From Chondrilla cf. caribensis (taxonomy: Eukaryota > Porifera > Demospongiae > Chondrillida > Chondrillidae), in the NCBI GenBank assembly GCA_964020155.1, contig OZ026553.1, forward strand, positions 3,928,509-3,992,508: DNA of 64,000 nucleotides, given 5' to 3'. Position 1 is the stretch's first letter, and every line of letters begins with the position of its first letter. The notes under the pieces are model-generated. The model ran no database searches. It was not told the DNA's origin and was given only the letters and a program-made list of their open reading frames with translations. Made by a program: the position numbers and the translations under genes. This document shows positions 12,528 to 25,800 of this stretch, in pieces.

Positions 12528-13899
12528 CTAGTAGGCAGATAAAAGATTATACGTATGAGCATGGTGATTCAGAATGAAGACTTAATATACATTGCAAAAA
12601 TATTATGGTCACTTACCATAGACCACAGGAGGGGGTGGGGAGTGAGGACTATCCATTTCAGAGGTCTTGACCTGTCACTGTTTGGTAGGGGTACTGTAAC
12701 ATAAATATTTAATGATAAGTTAACGTAAATAATTAAAAAGTATAATATGTAGTATGGTAGCATTGGGTGACTGTATATTATTGTATGTACAATTACTGTA
12801 TTGAAAGGGTACGTGTATGTCAAATGTACCACTGTGACAATACTGTACAACCGAAAATATTGGTAGTCATTATATTTTGGCGGTTTGGCGGTTTGATTGA
12901 CTACCGCCAACATAATATATAAAGTGACGTAATCCTGACGTTGCACATCCATGTGGCTCAAATAATCATGGCAATGTATCGGTACTTCAAGAGAAAGGAA
13001 CGGAATTCTGACAATCTACCTTATTATAACCTGGACTTGCCATCCGCCAAAATAAACCGACAATACCCTAAAATTCGACAATATTATTACTTACTGATAC
13101 AATAAATATGATTGCAAATGAACAGAATCAAAGGAAGACATTTAATTTTATTTAGAAAGCTTAAGCTATGTCTTGATCATGGCTACAGTTGCCACTGAAC
13201 TATAAAATCCATCAATGTGATTACAGCACAACCTCTCAGGTCTGTTAGGCCTAAAAGTGGGCTATTATGAAGAAAATTAATCCCAAGGTTATTAGTGTAG
13301 TTGTAATGTACGTATGTTTCCCTGGTGTACACAATCTGCTACATCTACACCTACAGTGCACTACATGTTCCCCTAGCATAGACATTTGAAATTGCATATG
13401 CCTAAACATGTTTCTGTCAATCCCCCATATACAGTGAATTCTCGTTAATCCACCACCACTTCATCCACCAAATTTTTTAATTTGCCACAATTTCCCAGTA
13501 CTAATATAATGTACGAGTACCAATGAATATCCAGTTAATCCACCATATTCTTTGAAAATGAATTGCGGCAGATTAATGAGTATTCACTGTATAAACGGGA
13601 ACACTTTTCTTGTGTTAACATGCAAAGTCAAATGAGTAAGTATCAGTGGAACAATAACTACAAGGCTTACAATTTTCTTAGCTAATTTCAATACAAAATA
13701 ATGTAAAAACTGTGTCTGTCTGTGAATGTCTTGTCATGATTTCATTCATATAAATGTTCATTAACCTAGTAATCATCTATCCATTGGTGCAATGGGTCTT
13801 ACATTGTTACCTTCCGACCAAGGATCTCGTATAATATCAGACTCATATCACAAACAACTGTAAAAATCATTCTAATAGGATACAGATTAGATTTCATAC
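12528..13899. other. Non-coding, conserved between the two units
   Basis: No exon supported. Near 13437-13590 there is a short 'ttaatccaccac' repeat pair that looks like a small transposon remnant. This is the empty site for the MITE found at 47158-47467. Confidence 0.4.
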
Positions 13900-13941
13900 C
13901 TTTCTGGTGTTTCCCTTTAGGGCAGGATCCAACATCTGAAT
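13900..13941 (-). pseudogene. Small linker exon preceding the relic Death exon (copy 1)
   Basis: A 42-nt phase 1-1 exon (ttcaatag| to GAAAG|GTATG) reading DSDVGSCPKGKHQK. It corresponds in position, size and phase to the 48-nt exon before the DDR Death exon (17242-17289), so this relic was once a DDR-like 3' end. The second copy (47879-47920) is nearly identical. Confidence 0.5.
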
Positions 13942-16456
13942 CTATTGAAATAAAATTGAATCTAGTAATTCCATTTATAAATACTCCCACAGACACAATC
14001 ATACATAAAAATAACAACAAAGTGTGAAATTGGTCCATTAACTATAATATTATGTAACAATATGCATATGTATATCATCATAAAAATTCCCAACTTGAAG
14101 AAGGCATGCCTCAAACCACAAGTTATGCATCCCTTATGAGTACAGTGTTTTACAGAGGTCATATCACGTTGGTATAGATTACACATTGATTGATCTGATT
14201 TTCAGCCATGTCATACGAAATGTCTATGGCTACAGTGACTGTTAAAGCCGCCCCGACAGATTCCATTCCAGTTAACATTACTGAGTGGAATTACTGTCTC
14301 ATCTTTAATTCTAATGACAGTTACTGATAGTGCGGCTTAAACTAGAGTACCTGTAATTACACGTTTCTCTGATATACATACTGGTATACTGCTCAGATAC
14401 GCTGATACCAGCGACAGACAAACAAGCACCTGTCCCTCCAGATCTGCTGGTTCCTCCTTCAGAGGTTGCTGGGACAACGTCTTCATCCCCGCCACGCTTT
14501 CCTACTTTCCTTGGACTGTAAGAATGAAATGGAAAACTCTTGCTCCAAGAACCACCACGTGTTGTAAACCACGTCCTCGGATCATAGTTTCAAGTTTTAA
14601 ATTTGAACTCGGTGCTGAACTCAGGCCTTCCTCGATAACTCACTTTTTCGAGCCTTCTTGTATAATAGAGAAAGAGCCGTGCAAATTATGGTCAGTGTTG
14701 CGTTTTATACCGACTGAATCCACTTCATCGTATAAATGTATTGTTTCTTTTGATATTTCAAGCATAGCCGGCCCACAAGAGGCTAGTGATAAAGAAGAAA
14801 CTGAAGATGAAGTAAAGTATCCATTCCGCACTGGGTCAGAATACGAACGAGGAACAGAATAAGGAAATGCCAGTATTCCCCCTCCCTTACAATGTTTCTC
14901 GATCAATGTGAGTATGTGTAGTGTAGCTCAAGGGTAAAATGGTATACTACTTGGACTTGGTAGTCTAGTGTCCTTCTGACATTGAACTATCGAAACAAGT
15001 TCATGTCAACTTTGTCTCCATAGGCAGGGGATTCACCTTTCCACTTACTTCACAACCGTCCATAGGTGAATACTAACTACGTCTAAAGATGCCTATTCCA
15101 AACTGTCTTACTTCACCTTATGTCCTCAGTATTTCTTGTTGGATCAAATAGCAACAGAGTGCCAAGGAACCATAGTGGGCGCTTATTATTCACACTGCCC
15201 AATCCGGGTACATGTATTGGGGGATTGGAATCAATTGTAATCAATGGACATGGTGTCATATTCAAATGATTGCGTCATTGATCACACCAACTTTGCCTGA
15301 CTTGGGATTCTGCATGTTCGGCGGCCATATTGTGGCAATATGCCCCCTGACTCAATAATGACGTCGTGCAGAGTGTGTGCGGTCTATGACATATTAGTTT
15401 GCATATGGCAATCGTTTGTATTTTACGATTGATCCAGGGGATTTATGTGCCATTGTTCATTACAGTCTGAAATGCAGTAAGGTGGTGTACCCTGTTCCAG
15501 CCATACCCTGGAAAGCACTAGTACGTGCTGGTCATATTTTATTACGTTTTCCCAGCAATTGGAATTGTTCTGTTAATTAACATGGCTAGCTAGCAGACTG
15601 GGATGGTGACCATATTCTAACCCATGCTACGTACATAGTATTACCCATTAGAGCAGGTAACATCTAAGAGATTTGACTTGGAATTTCGATTTGTGTGTTA
15701 GATGTGGTTTTACTTCAGCATAGTAGAAACGTCTCCATTGTTGTTGAGATGTGTTTGTCCATACCTTGAAAGGCACCATGACACTGAATCTGTACTTCTT
15801 ATCAGAGATTCTTACTATTAGTATTGGTTGACATCGTGTACATGAGCTAAGACTGAGACTGAGTGAAGTGTACTCACTATCCAGGAGTATGCAGCTAACT
15901 GGGTAATTACTTAGCAAGTTGCATTGTATTAATTTTTATTGCCTTTGTTAAGTGTATTCATTGCCTTCACACACAGGTACAATGCAAAGAGAAGGCACTG
16001 GAGAAGAACAAAACTGAACCTGTAGTGTAGTGTGGCCATTACTTGGAACATTGTACTTGTTCATGTATGTCAATGAATCCTCTCCACTGTGGTATGACTG
16101 TTTCAAATAATCATGACATTTACATGTACATATGTATAGCGAGTGATCTAGTATAGTGGAGGCATATATATCAGTGCAATTGCCTAGTATGACAGTGCAC
16201 AATATGCATAATATTATATACAGTATATACGTACATGAAACATAATCTATTTTGGTCTATATTATATAATAAATTATATTATATAAGACCATTGTAATCA
16301 AAGGCCACCATGTAAATCATTAATATATATAATCTGAACTATGATAATATTATGTACTCAACATCCATAATAATAATATTATACAATAAATGCTAACAAA
16401 ATACTGTACACATTGTGTTGTAACATGCAGTAGAGTTGACCATGACAAGAATAATG
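13942..16456. other. Intergenic region with uncertain exons
   Basis: Holds the candidate exon at 14418-14517 and an acidic candidate near 14772-14915 that is shifted by two bases relative to 48752-48893. A minus-strand open piece at about 15765-15846 reads CQPILIVRISDKKYRFSV before CAAG|GTATGG. About 280 bp near 15025-15300 are absent from the other copy. The rest is AT-rich non-coding. Confidence 0.35.
14418..14517 (+). CDS. Uncertain plus-strand exon, Pro-rich
   Basis: About 100 nt between gcgacag| and GGACT|GTAAGAATG, in a more CpG-containing stretch. One frame reads PVPPDLLVPPSEVAGTTS. The region is conserved at 48406-48505. The minus strand is also open, so strand is not certain. Confidence 0.25.
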
Positions 16457-16755
16457 TCATTTCTTCCACTGATCTTTACTCCATGTTGGATTTTTGATGG
16501 CTTTCTTTTCCAAATCTTTTGCAACATTTTCACCAAAGGTAGCTTCTACTTGTTGTAGTAGAAACCTCCATGTTGAAGGGTAGGGCTTCCCAGAGAGACC
16601 GTCCCTCCAGTACTTCAGGGCTAGTAGACCACCAAGTGGATCTGTACGATAAGCCTGTACTTGGTCAACAGGAACTCCCAGGTTAACAGCCAGAAACTGC
16701 CAAAGTGGTTTCAGCAGCAAAACATTATTGAGACCGACATCTGATGGAGTCAGAC
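16457..16755 (-). CDS. DDR2 exon 20, C-terminal Death domain
   Basis: 299 nt, from tcatcacag| to TGA at 16459-16457. Reads LWQFLAVNLGVPVDQVQAY, LLALKYWRDG and STWRFLLQQVEATFGENVA. The W-x-x-LA-x-x-LG, conserved Trp and LL-x-x-L positions fit the six-helix Death domain, a homotypic interaction module of apoptotic and innate immune complexes. Confidence 0.82.
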
Positions 16756-19700
16756 CTGTGATGATGGAAACAGAAATGCAACAGACACAGACTGTATCCC
16801 TGCGTTGGTTCTATGCTCTACTAGTGTGTAGTGTGTCCACTACATGTACCCACAGTGCATGAAGACTGCCAACTACATCTTTCCTCTAGATTAACATGCC
16901 AGCTATGTATGTGTTACCCTGATGTGAAGTGTCAGTTATACGCTGACCTATAGCTACTTTTACTGTAGAGGACACACTACATGTTCCTCTAGTGGAAAAT
17001 CCATATGTACGTGTCTTTTCACATATGATGTCCACAACACACAATTCCCTCAAACTGTACACATGTATTCTCACTTTGAAAATTATTGGTTTCCTGTTCT
17101 GGAGACACAGACTCTACATTAAATTGAAAGGAATAGATAATCATAATAGTAACATTTTCATGTATCTGAGGGCCGGCGGTTGGCTGTGATTCCCCTAAGG
17201 ATGTAAAACGTTCTCAACATGTAATCTCCAATAAAACCTACCTTCTCTATTGACAGCTGCTGACTCTTGTGTTCCCACACCAGGAGATACTGGAGATAAT
17301 GACAGTAGAACAATGGTTATTAGCATGCCAATAATCCAATGTGTGTACACACTATTATCAAATACACTGTGACACATGTATTTAAATACATGTGAACACA
17401 GTCATACATAATATAAGTATGCATTCAAATACTAATACATGGACAGGTATGACCACATACAACCACAAATGTTGTGTACAGAGTTATTATTTTGAACAGG
17501 ACAAAGACTACTTTATAGTATTACGCACATATAATATGCCCAATAGGGAGTACTGTAGCCATAGCAACGGTGCACCCACTGGAGGTTGTTCGTGGTTAGT
17601 TGTATATAGTTCCTATATGTATCATACAGTACATTACCCGAAATATACATAAAATACACATGTACAGATACACGAGATGTTTGTGTACTTACAAGCACAC
17701 ACTATTTCACCTGGTACTTCCTCTACAACATCCTCAGCTTTGACCGAATAACAGAGGTTTTCACCATCAATTCCCTCAATGATTAGCTTTGTGACTGTAC
17801 ACAGAGCACGGCAGTCACTGTGACAGTTATTCTGTGTAACATCAACTAAGAATGACGGAGGATAGAGTCCCTCTTCTACAGCCATTTTCATTTTCTTTTC
17901 TGTATTGTGATTGTCATATCGAACATCAGCTTTCCTGATCTGTGAAGAAGCAATTATAACCATTACAATAAAAGAATTACAGGACCAATCTTTTGTTTCA
18001 ACTCACTTGTGGTGACACTAGATAAGCACCCCAACATTTACCACGAGATTCACTAAGCTGTCCTGTTATTGCTTGCTTCTTGAACTTGAAGGTCACACAG
18101 TGTTTAAAACACCTTCTCCAGTGTTTCCAATACTTGTTGAGAACCTGTAGTGTAGAGGATAGTTCAAAGTTAGCCAACTGTATACTATGTCAAAGTACAT
18201 ACACATCATACATAATATAAACACTGTACCTTTAGCCAATACGGAATATTGTAAATAATGGCCACCCTAAGCAGACGATTGCTCCCTTCCGCCTTCTCCC
18301 AGGCACTAGCACAGTAACGAGATGGGATCTTCTCCCTCATGGCTAGTCCCAGTAGACTGCAGTGTCCCAATAACTCCACAGTACCAAATGTGTCATGTAG
18401 TAATGTACACTTAGGATCCATGGCTGTGAATGTGTACATATGTTCATCCTCTTGAAGAATATGTGGGGAAATGACAAACGAGACATCTTCTTCAAGGTGA
18501 CCGCAATCTCCAACTATCCAATGAGGAATGTGGAGCTTCAGGGATTTGGTGACTTTGGAGTGGTCAAACCAGACATAGACCACTGGACTGGCTAGCCTGT
18601 AACCACTTGGGAGAGCAAAGGGACCATCAAGGATGATGCCATATCTCATCTCCAGTGAGTCACTGCTAATGGCAGTAGCTGGCACCTCCATACGAAATGC
18701 TCTGCTGTCAATGTCATTGTGTTCAGGTGTGGCTGGCTCCAGCAGGAATTCCTCTCCATTGTGTGTAATGTGGAGGGTCTGAATACCAAATGGAATCCAG
18801 CACAGCTCCAGTAAATGAGATTCATGATCTTCAGTGGAGGATATGAATAGAATATACAGAATATAAGACTAATTAGTGTACTTATAACAGTTACTATATT
18901 TATAAATGATAAAGCATCCACATATTCATACAATACGTACATTATAATGCATATACTCACCATGATCTGGTCCAGCATCTCTTCTAGGAGGATCTGAACT
19001 ACCACCAGAACTGGGAGTTGGGTCCTAGACAAGATGAAGGACAAGATGTTATGTGTAAATAATTATTATTGTAAAAAGTGTCAAGTATATTTGTCAATAA
19101 TAGACTATAGCTAGTAGTTGTCAAATTGGCTCTTATCTTCAGAACTGGTGCACTTCTATGTGTAGCATAACTTACTAATGATTTAGGACTTCCTGTCATT
19201 AAGGTAGGTTGATCTGTTGAACTAATTGTCTTTAATTTGAATGGTTGTGCTGGTGGTGGAAAGTCATCATATTCAGGAAATGAGACTGATCCATATCCTG
19301 AGCTGTGTGTGCTGGATCCATATCCTAAGCTCAGCAAACTAAATCCATATCCTGAGCTGTATGTAGTAGACCCATATCCTGAGCTGTGTGTATTAGATCC
19401 ATATCCTAAGCTGCGTGTAGTAGATCCATATCCTGAGCTGCGTGTAGTAGATCCATATCCTGAGCTGTGCGTAGTAGATCCATATCCTGAGCTGTGTGTA
19501 GTAGACCCATATCCTGAGCTGCGTGTAGTAGATCCATATCCTGAGCTGTGTGTAGTAGATCCATATCCTGAGCTGCGTGTAGTAGATCCATATCCTGAGC
19601 TGTGTGTAGTAGATCCATATCCTGAGCTGCGTGTAGTAGATCCATATCCTGAGCTGTGTGTAGTAGACCCATATCCTGAGCTGTGTGTGCTAGGTCCATA

Positions 19701-22700
19701 TCCTAAGCTCAGCAAACTAAATCCATATCCTGAGCTGTATGTAGTAGACCCATATCCTGAGCTGTGTGTAGTAGATCCATATCCTGAGCTGCGTGTAGTA
19801 GATCCATATCCTGAGCTGTATGTAGTAGACCCATATCCTGAGCTGTGTGTAGTAGGTCCATATCCTGAGCTGTGTGTAGTAGATTCATATCTTGAGCTCA
19901 GCCTACTAGATCCATATCCTAAAGCAAACTACGCAGACAGATAACGTGATTGATCTCATGAGTACTGAAGTGTACAAATTTAAACAAAACAATAACAAAT
20001 CAAACTATACAATATAGTACTGATACTATTGCTATGCTACTGTTCTACTAATAGTAGAACAATAGCATAACAGTAGTAATAGTGAATGCAGAATGAAAAC
20101 CATAGATATGTAGTTTGGATGACTGTGTCACTGAATAATTATGTATTTACTTCATTGAATACTACATTGGGCTTTCAAACTGACATCATATCAATACAAA
20201 TTTGTTCATTCACATATTAGATTACATTAATGCGAACAAGAACTGTTCGCCCTCATTAATCGGCTATCAGATACCTTAGCCAGTCTCTTCAGTTCATCTC
20301 TCCATTGCGGAAATGAAAACAATTTATCACATTCTTCTTTTGACAACCTATCTCCCCAGTAATATTCAATTAGCACTACATATGGTGGAAAAATAGAACA
20401 AAGAAAACGATCACTGAGTCAGATAACATAACACAAATACTGTAACTGTCAACAGACTGGAAGAGACATTACAATTCAGCCGCCATATGATAAACCAGCC
20501 ACTTGTCCTCCATGATTAAGTGCATTTTGGGCTTCTAATTTCATATAGGGGTGGGGACTGTGACTAAGGACAGAAAAGGAGATGATCCCAACTATTTCCA
20601 TTATCATGTTATAACATATCAGCAACAAAAGTGGCTGAAGTAATAACATTATTTCCACCATAAGACATAGTTTGGCTGACCAAATGCTATTATATCCAGT
20701 GAAGAACTGAACAGGACAATAGATCAACACGTCTCATGTTTTACACATTGCACTGTGAATTTACATGTCCTTTGCTAATCACTCTAGTCTTTGTAGCTAT
20801 AGCAATGGGCGCCATGTACATACTTTGTATCAGCTTATCCAATTTTGCTAGTTGTATTACCATGAACATTGGTTGTTAAGCGCTGCTCGCTGTTAAGTGC
20901 CTATTTGGTCCTCGTACTATTGGTACTTTTATTAAGCACCAAAGCAATAGGAAAACTTTGACATAATTGCCTTCCTTTTTCTCAACGAGTAGTTGCTCTC
21001 CATTGATTGGAGTCCAGACGACTTCTTAGACATGATTACCTCGGACTACACTGGATAGATCGTACTCTTGGGCTTGAGAAATTCTAGAGGCCATTTCCTC
21101 ACAGCGATATAATATTTGGTACCGTTGTTATTTCCTTGCTGCCACACCTATAAACGTCGGCGCTTAACAACCAGCATTTACGGTATACTGCATTGTTTTG
21201 TGGAGACAATTGAGCTAACTATTGGATGTGAATCACAATATTGCAAAACAGGTCAGAAGCAGTCTGCTGGACTCTTGCAGAATTGATTGAGGTGCCAAGA
21301 ATTGAATGCTACAGATATGTATTTATTATAATATACATAGTTGAAACGTACAGTGACACGAGCACCAAGATTACTTGCCTCGCTTTTTAGCCCAGCAACA
21401 AGGTAGGATTTATGCACTGCCACTTGGTTCTATAGCGTTATACCCAGTACATCCCTATTGTATACACATTCCTGCAAGTTGGAGTCTTTGAAGTTCCAGA
21501 AATTAAAAATTACACAAGTTGTGTACAAACGTGAATAGAGCTCCAAATTACAACAAGTAATATGCAATTATACCATTTTAGGTGAAATCGTATCCCCACA
21601 CTACTGACTCAGAGGTGAAGATTACATTAAAACATTGACCATAAACTCACCTATTTTCTCTCGAAGCTCGTGACTGACACCAACAGTCATCAAAATGCCA
21701 GTAATATCCCGATGAATAGGATTACCAGTCCTCACAACATTCCATTGTACATATTTCATTTTCTTTGGTAGCACTCTTGAACACAACTCACTTATATCTA
21801 GCAATTGTGTGTGTAATAAGAACATCATTAGAATTATAATGTGTACAGTATAAGTGCTTATATCCCAGTTTGGGACAATATCAAAGGTGTTACTGTGTGT
21901 CTATATACTGTACGTACAATTTATGACACCTTATAGTCCAATATTAGGTGGTTTCCACAAGCCCAACAAACCTCATACCTACAGACTAATTTTGGGAGGA
22001 TTCATTGATCAATAATTATATCAAGCTTCATGTCCAATCTGAATATCACTAGTGACAGCAAACTGATTAGCCACTGAAAGTAATCCGTTGACTATATACC
22101 CACTTGATTACTTACAGTGATTGATCAATTTATCAATCCATTACTTTGTACTCATAATTGAGTGGAAAGTACAGTCCATTCTCAGCACTATTACAGACCT
22201 GTAGTAAACCATCAATAATACACTACATATACTCACTTTGAAACTTGATAATCAATTCGTCTTCAGTGGTTCTAGCCACCAGTGAATGCCTATCCTCATG
22301 AAGAAGCAGTACACCCAACACACCAGAGACAACCTTCATTGCAGCAGTGCCAGTACAGACATCCACTGTGGTACTCCTTTTTCCTCCGAACACTTGATGA
22401 ATGGCCTTTGATCCAGCTAAAGGTGTCCGCATCAAGAGGTGACAAACACTAAACAAACATACACAGTGAACATCTCACCTCTCACACATTTAGCTTCCTC
22501 CACCATGCCATGTTCCTCAAACACTTTAGCTGTTTCCAGTGATATCTCCAGTGGTCGAGGACATTGGTGTACAAAGATGTTCACAAACTGCTCCCATGTA
22601 CATTTCATCTCTTTTCCAGTAAATATCTTATTTGCTAGTAGATTCTTCCCCAGCAGTTTAGATACAACTAGGTTATAGGGAAGTGAGTAACATGATAATA

Positions 22701-22756
22701 ATTGCACATGTATATTTGTCAAAAATGCAGTTATAGCTGGAAGGCCACAAGTGCAT

Positions 22757-22822
<66 letters not shown>

Positions 22823-25800
22823 GCACGGACACACACACACAAATTCACATACATATACATGTCGTTATACATACATACACATGTCACAGCCTTGTAACTG
22901 GGGTGGATTGTAGTGGATATTGTTACAATTGCTGTATTGGTCATTGGGGTGAGGTAGGAGTTAACAATTTACAAGCTAAAGTGTCTGTACTCACTACACC
23001 CTTCACAGAGGTACTTTATAGTTATTATGTGGGATGTTCATAACAAGTAATTCGAATTCAATAACTTGCGGGGCTGCCACCCCCACACTCGAATTACTTG
23101 GGCGTCTTCCTTAGGTTCAGAAGAACCTTCGCAGAAGTTATTTCATTCGGTGGAGCTTCAATGCACAAATTCTAGCCCAATTTCTAATTGTTGGCGTTCG
23201 AAATCAGCCATCTTTTTTGCACAATATAAATTATAATCGGAGCCCCTTAAAATATTATAGCATAATAACATCCCACACAGTCAATGGCTTGCCATGCTAA
23301 TAACTGGTACAATGACAGCCTATGAAGTACTAAGCCTTTGATCCACTCATACAACATATCACATATACATATCCTGTACATTGCCTAGATTATGGATATT
23401 TACAATAAAATTGTCCCGCCTTTCAATAACATCACTTCTTCCTTCCCAGTGAAGCCACACTTCACAACACACCACATATTATACATACTGTATTATCATG
23501 TACATTGGCTGGAGTACACAAAGATGATGATATATGTACATACACACATGTCAGAGCTCTGTGACTCCGCAAGTATTTTAGTGGTTATTAATACAATTAC
23601 TGTATTGTCAATGAGGGCAAGGTTGGTGTCAACAATTAAGATAAAGAATGTGTACCCACTACAGCCCTTCCAGAGGTACTTCATATTTACTATGTGGTGT
23701 GTTTACATACTATAATGTTTACTAACCACCCACACTGTTGCATTGTTATGGTTGATGCAATACCTTGCCGTGTTATTAGTTGAAGAGAGGTACAATATGT
23801 CAGCCCAGGAAGTACTAAGCCTTTGATCCACCCACACAACATACCACATATACATATTCTGTACATTACCTAGAGTATGGACGTTCAAAGTAAAATTGTC
23901 CCACCTTTCAATAACATCACATGTTTCTGATCAGTAAAGCCGCTCTTCTGCAAGATATTTACAATTCTTGTCATCTCTGAGGGTTCTTTCGTACACGAAA
24001 TTTTACAAATGGAATTCAATGCAGTCTCCAATGAGGATCCCTCCCAACACATTGGTACTCGTTGAATTTCTTCTTTGGACATCAATCCTTCCTGACTGAT
24101 GTCACCAAGTACTATGTAGAAGAAGGGGACATAAGTAATAATAACAACAACCAAAATAAGAAGAATAACAAGGAGAACCTGAAATAGGAGTAATACTGCA
24201 ATACATGCTACATGTTCCCCTTGTGTGTAGGGTTGGCATGTGCAGTGTGTGCATGTCTGTTCACCATTAATTAGGGAAATATACCACATCCATCACTGAA
24301 GAATTAATCAAGAAATGATGGATATGCACACAGTGTCACATGCATGTACACACATACAGACATACATATACACAGGTTTACGTACAGTGTCGGTGTATGT
24401 ACAGTACAGTACAGTACGTACAGATTATTAGAGCACTTACATCTGTATTAAAGTACACAGAAATAGGTAAACATGATTTGAACAGTATTGAATGGAGGAA
24501 TTGAAATGGATAGACAATAACGCTATAGATGCATCTTGTCTTCGTTTTAGCTCTGGAATGCTTTTGTGAACAAATCTATTCTGTGATGGCTAACTTGTAT
24601 GTATGAATGTAGAATGTATACACGTTTTCATTCAAGTTGAGTTTCTGTGCTGCACTGCTAAATTGACACGAAATGCATGTGAACTACAAGCATAATATGA
24701 GTGGATACATAGTATAATAGGGATTCGTGAGCATAAATTTTACTGCATGTGATCTTGTAAGATTGGCCCCACCACTCGTTTTAAGCTTCATCCCTTGCTA
24801 TAATGTTTACTAACCACCCACACAGTTGTATTGTTATGGTTGATGCAATACCTTGCTGTGTTATAGTTGAAGAGAGGTACCATAATATGTCAGCCCAGGA
24901 AGTACTAAGCCTTTGATCCACCCACACAACATATCAAATATACATATCTTGTACATTGCCTAGATTATGGATAATTACAATTAAAATTGTCTCACCTTTC
25001 AAGAACGTCACTACTTCCACCCCAGTAAAGCCACTCTTCTGCAAGATATCTGCAATTCTTGCCATCACTGAGGGTTCTTTTGTACATGAAATGGCACAAA
25101 TGTGATTCAAAGCAGTCAAACATGAGTATCCATCCCAGTTCTTCTGTATTACTCCAACTACTTCTTTGGACATCAATCCTTCCTGACTGATATCACCAAG
25201 TGCTATGTAGAAGAAGGGGACGTAAGTAGTAATAACAACAACCAAAATAAGAAGAATAACAAGAAGAACAAGAAATAGGAGTAATACTGCAATACATGCT
25301 ACATGTTCCCCTTGTGTGTAGGGTTGGCATGTGCAGTGTGTACATGTCTGTCCACCATTAATTAGGGAAATACACCACATCCATCACTGAAAAATTCATT
25401 CACAATTAGTGTTAACAATGGAGAGGAAGTGTCTGTTATTATGTGGGATCTCTACACTTAGAATTATAATACCATTTTGTAAATCAACCACCCACACAGC
25501 TGTCCTGTTATGGCTGATGCAATGACGTGCTATGGTATTATTCAAAAATAGGTACAATGTGTCCACATGGGAACTATTAAACTGCATGTCCATCTCCCCA
25601 CACAACACACCACATATTATACATACTGTATTGCCATATAGATTGGCTGGAGTACACAAAGACATTGGCATACATGTTAGAGCTCTGTAACTATGGAAAT
25701 ATTGTAGTGGATATAGACACAATTACTGTATTGTAAACGAGGGCAAGGTTGGTGTCAACAATTAAGACAAAGAGTTTGTACCCACTACAGCCCTTCCAGA

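Noticed and set aside
19237..19944. A 235-codon plus-strand frame of PYPELCVVD repeats, and a third minus frame of DLLHTAQDM repeats.
   Set aside because: A 27-bp period keeps several frames open. Only the YGSTTHSSG frame has matching splice sites and phases with its neighbours.
22417..22478. A longer start for DDR2 exon 11 using an upstream tttag at about 22449.
   Set aside because: It would leave a 30-nt intron and phase 2, in conflict with the phase-1 donor of exon 10. The acctttag site gives a 62-nt intron and phase 1.
24115..24230. Leu/Val/Ile-rich stretches in front of each array exon, looking like membrane segments.
   Set aside because: They are translations of the pyrimidine tract ending in ctacatag|, i.e. 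the 3' splice site of the intron. The phase-1 acceptor lies just before LGDISQ.
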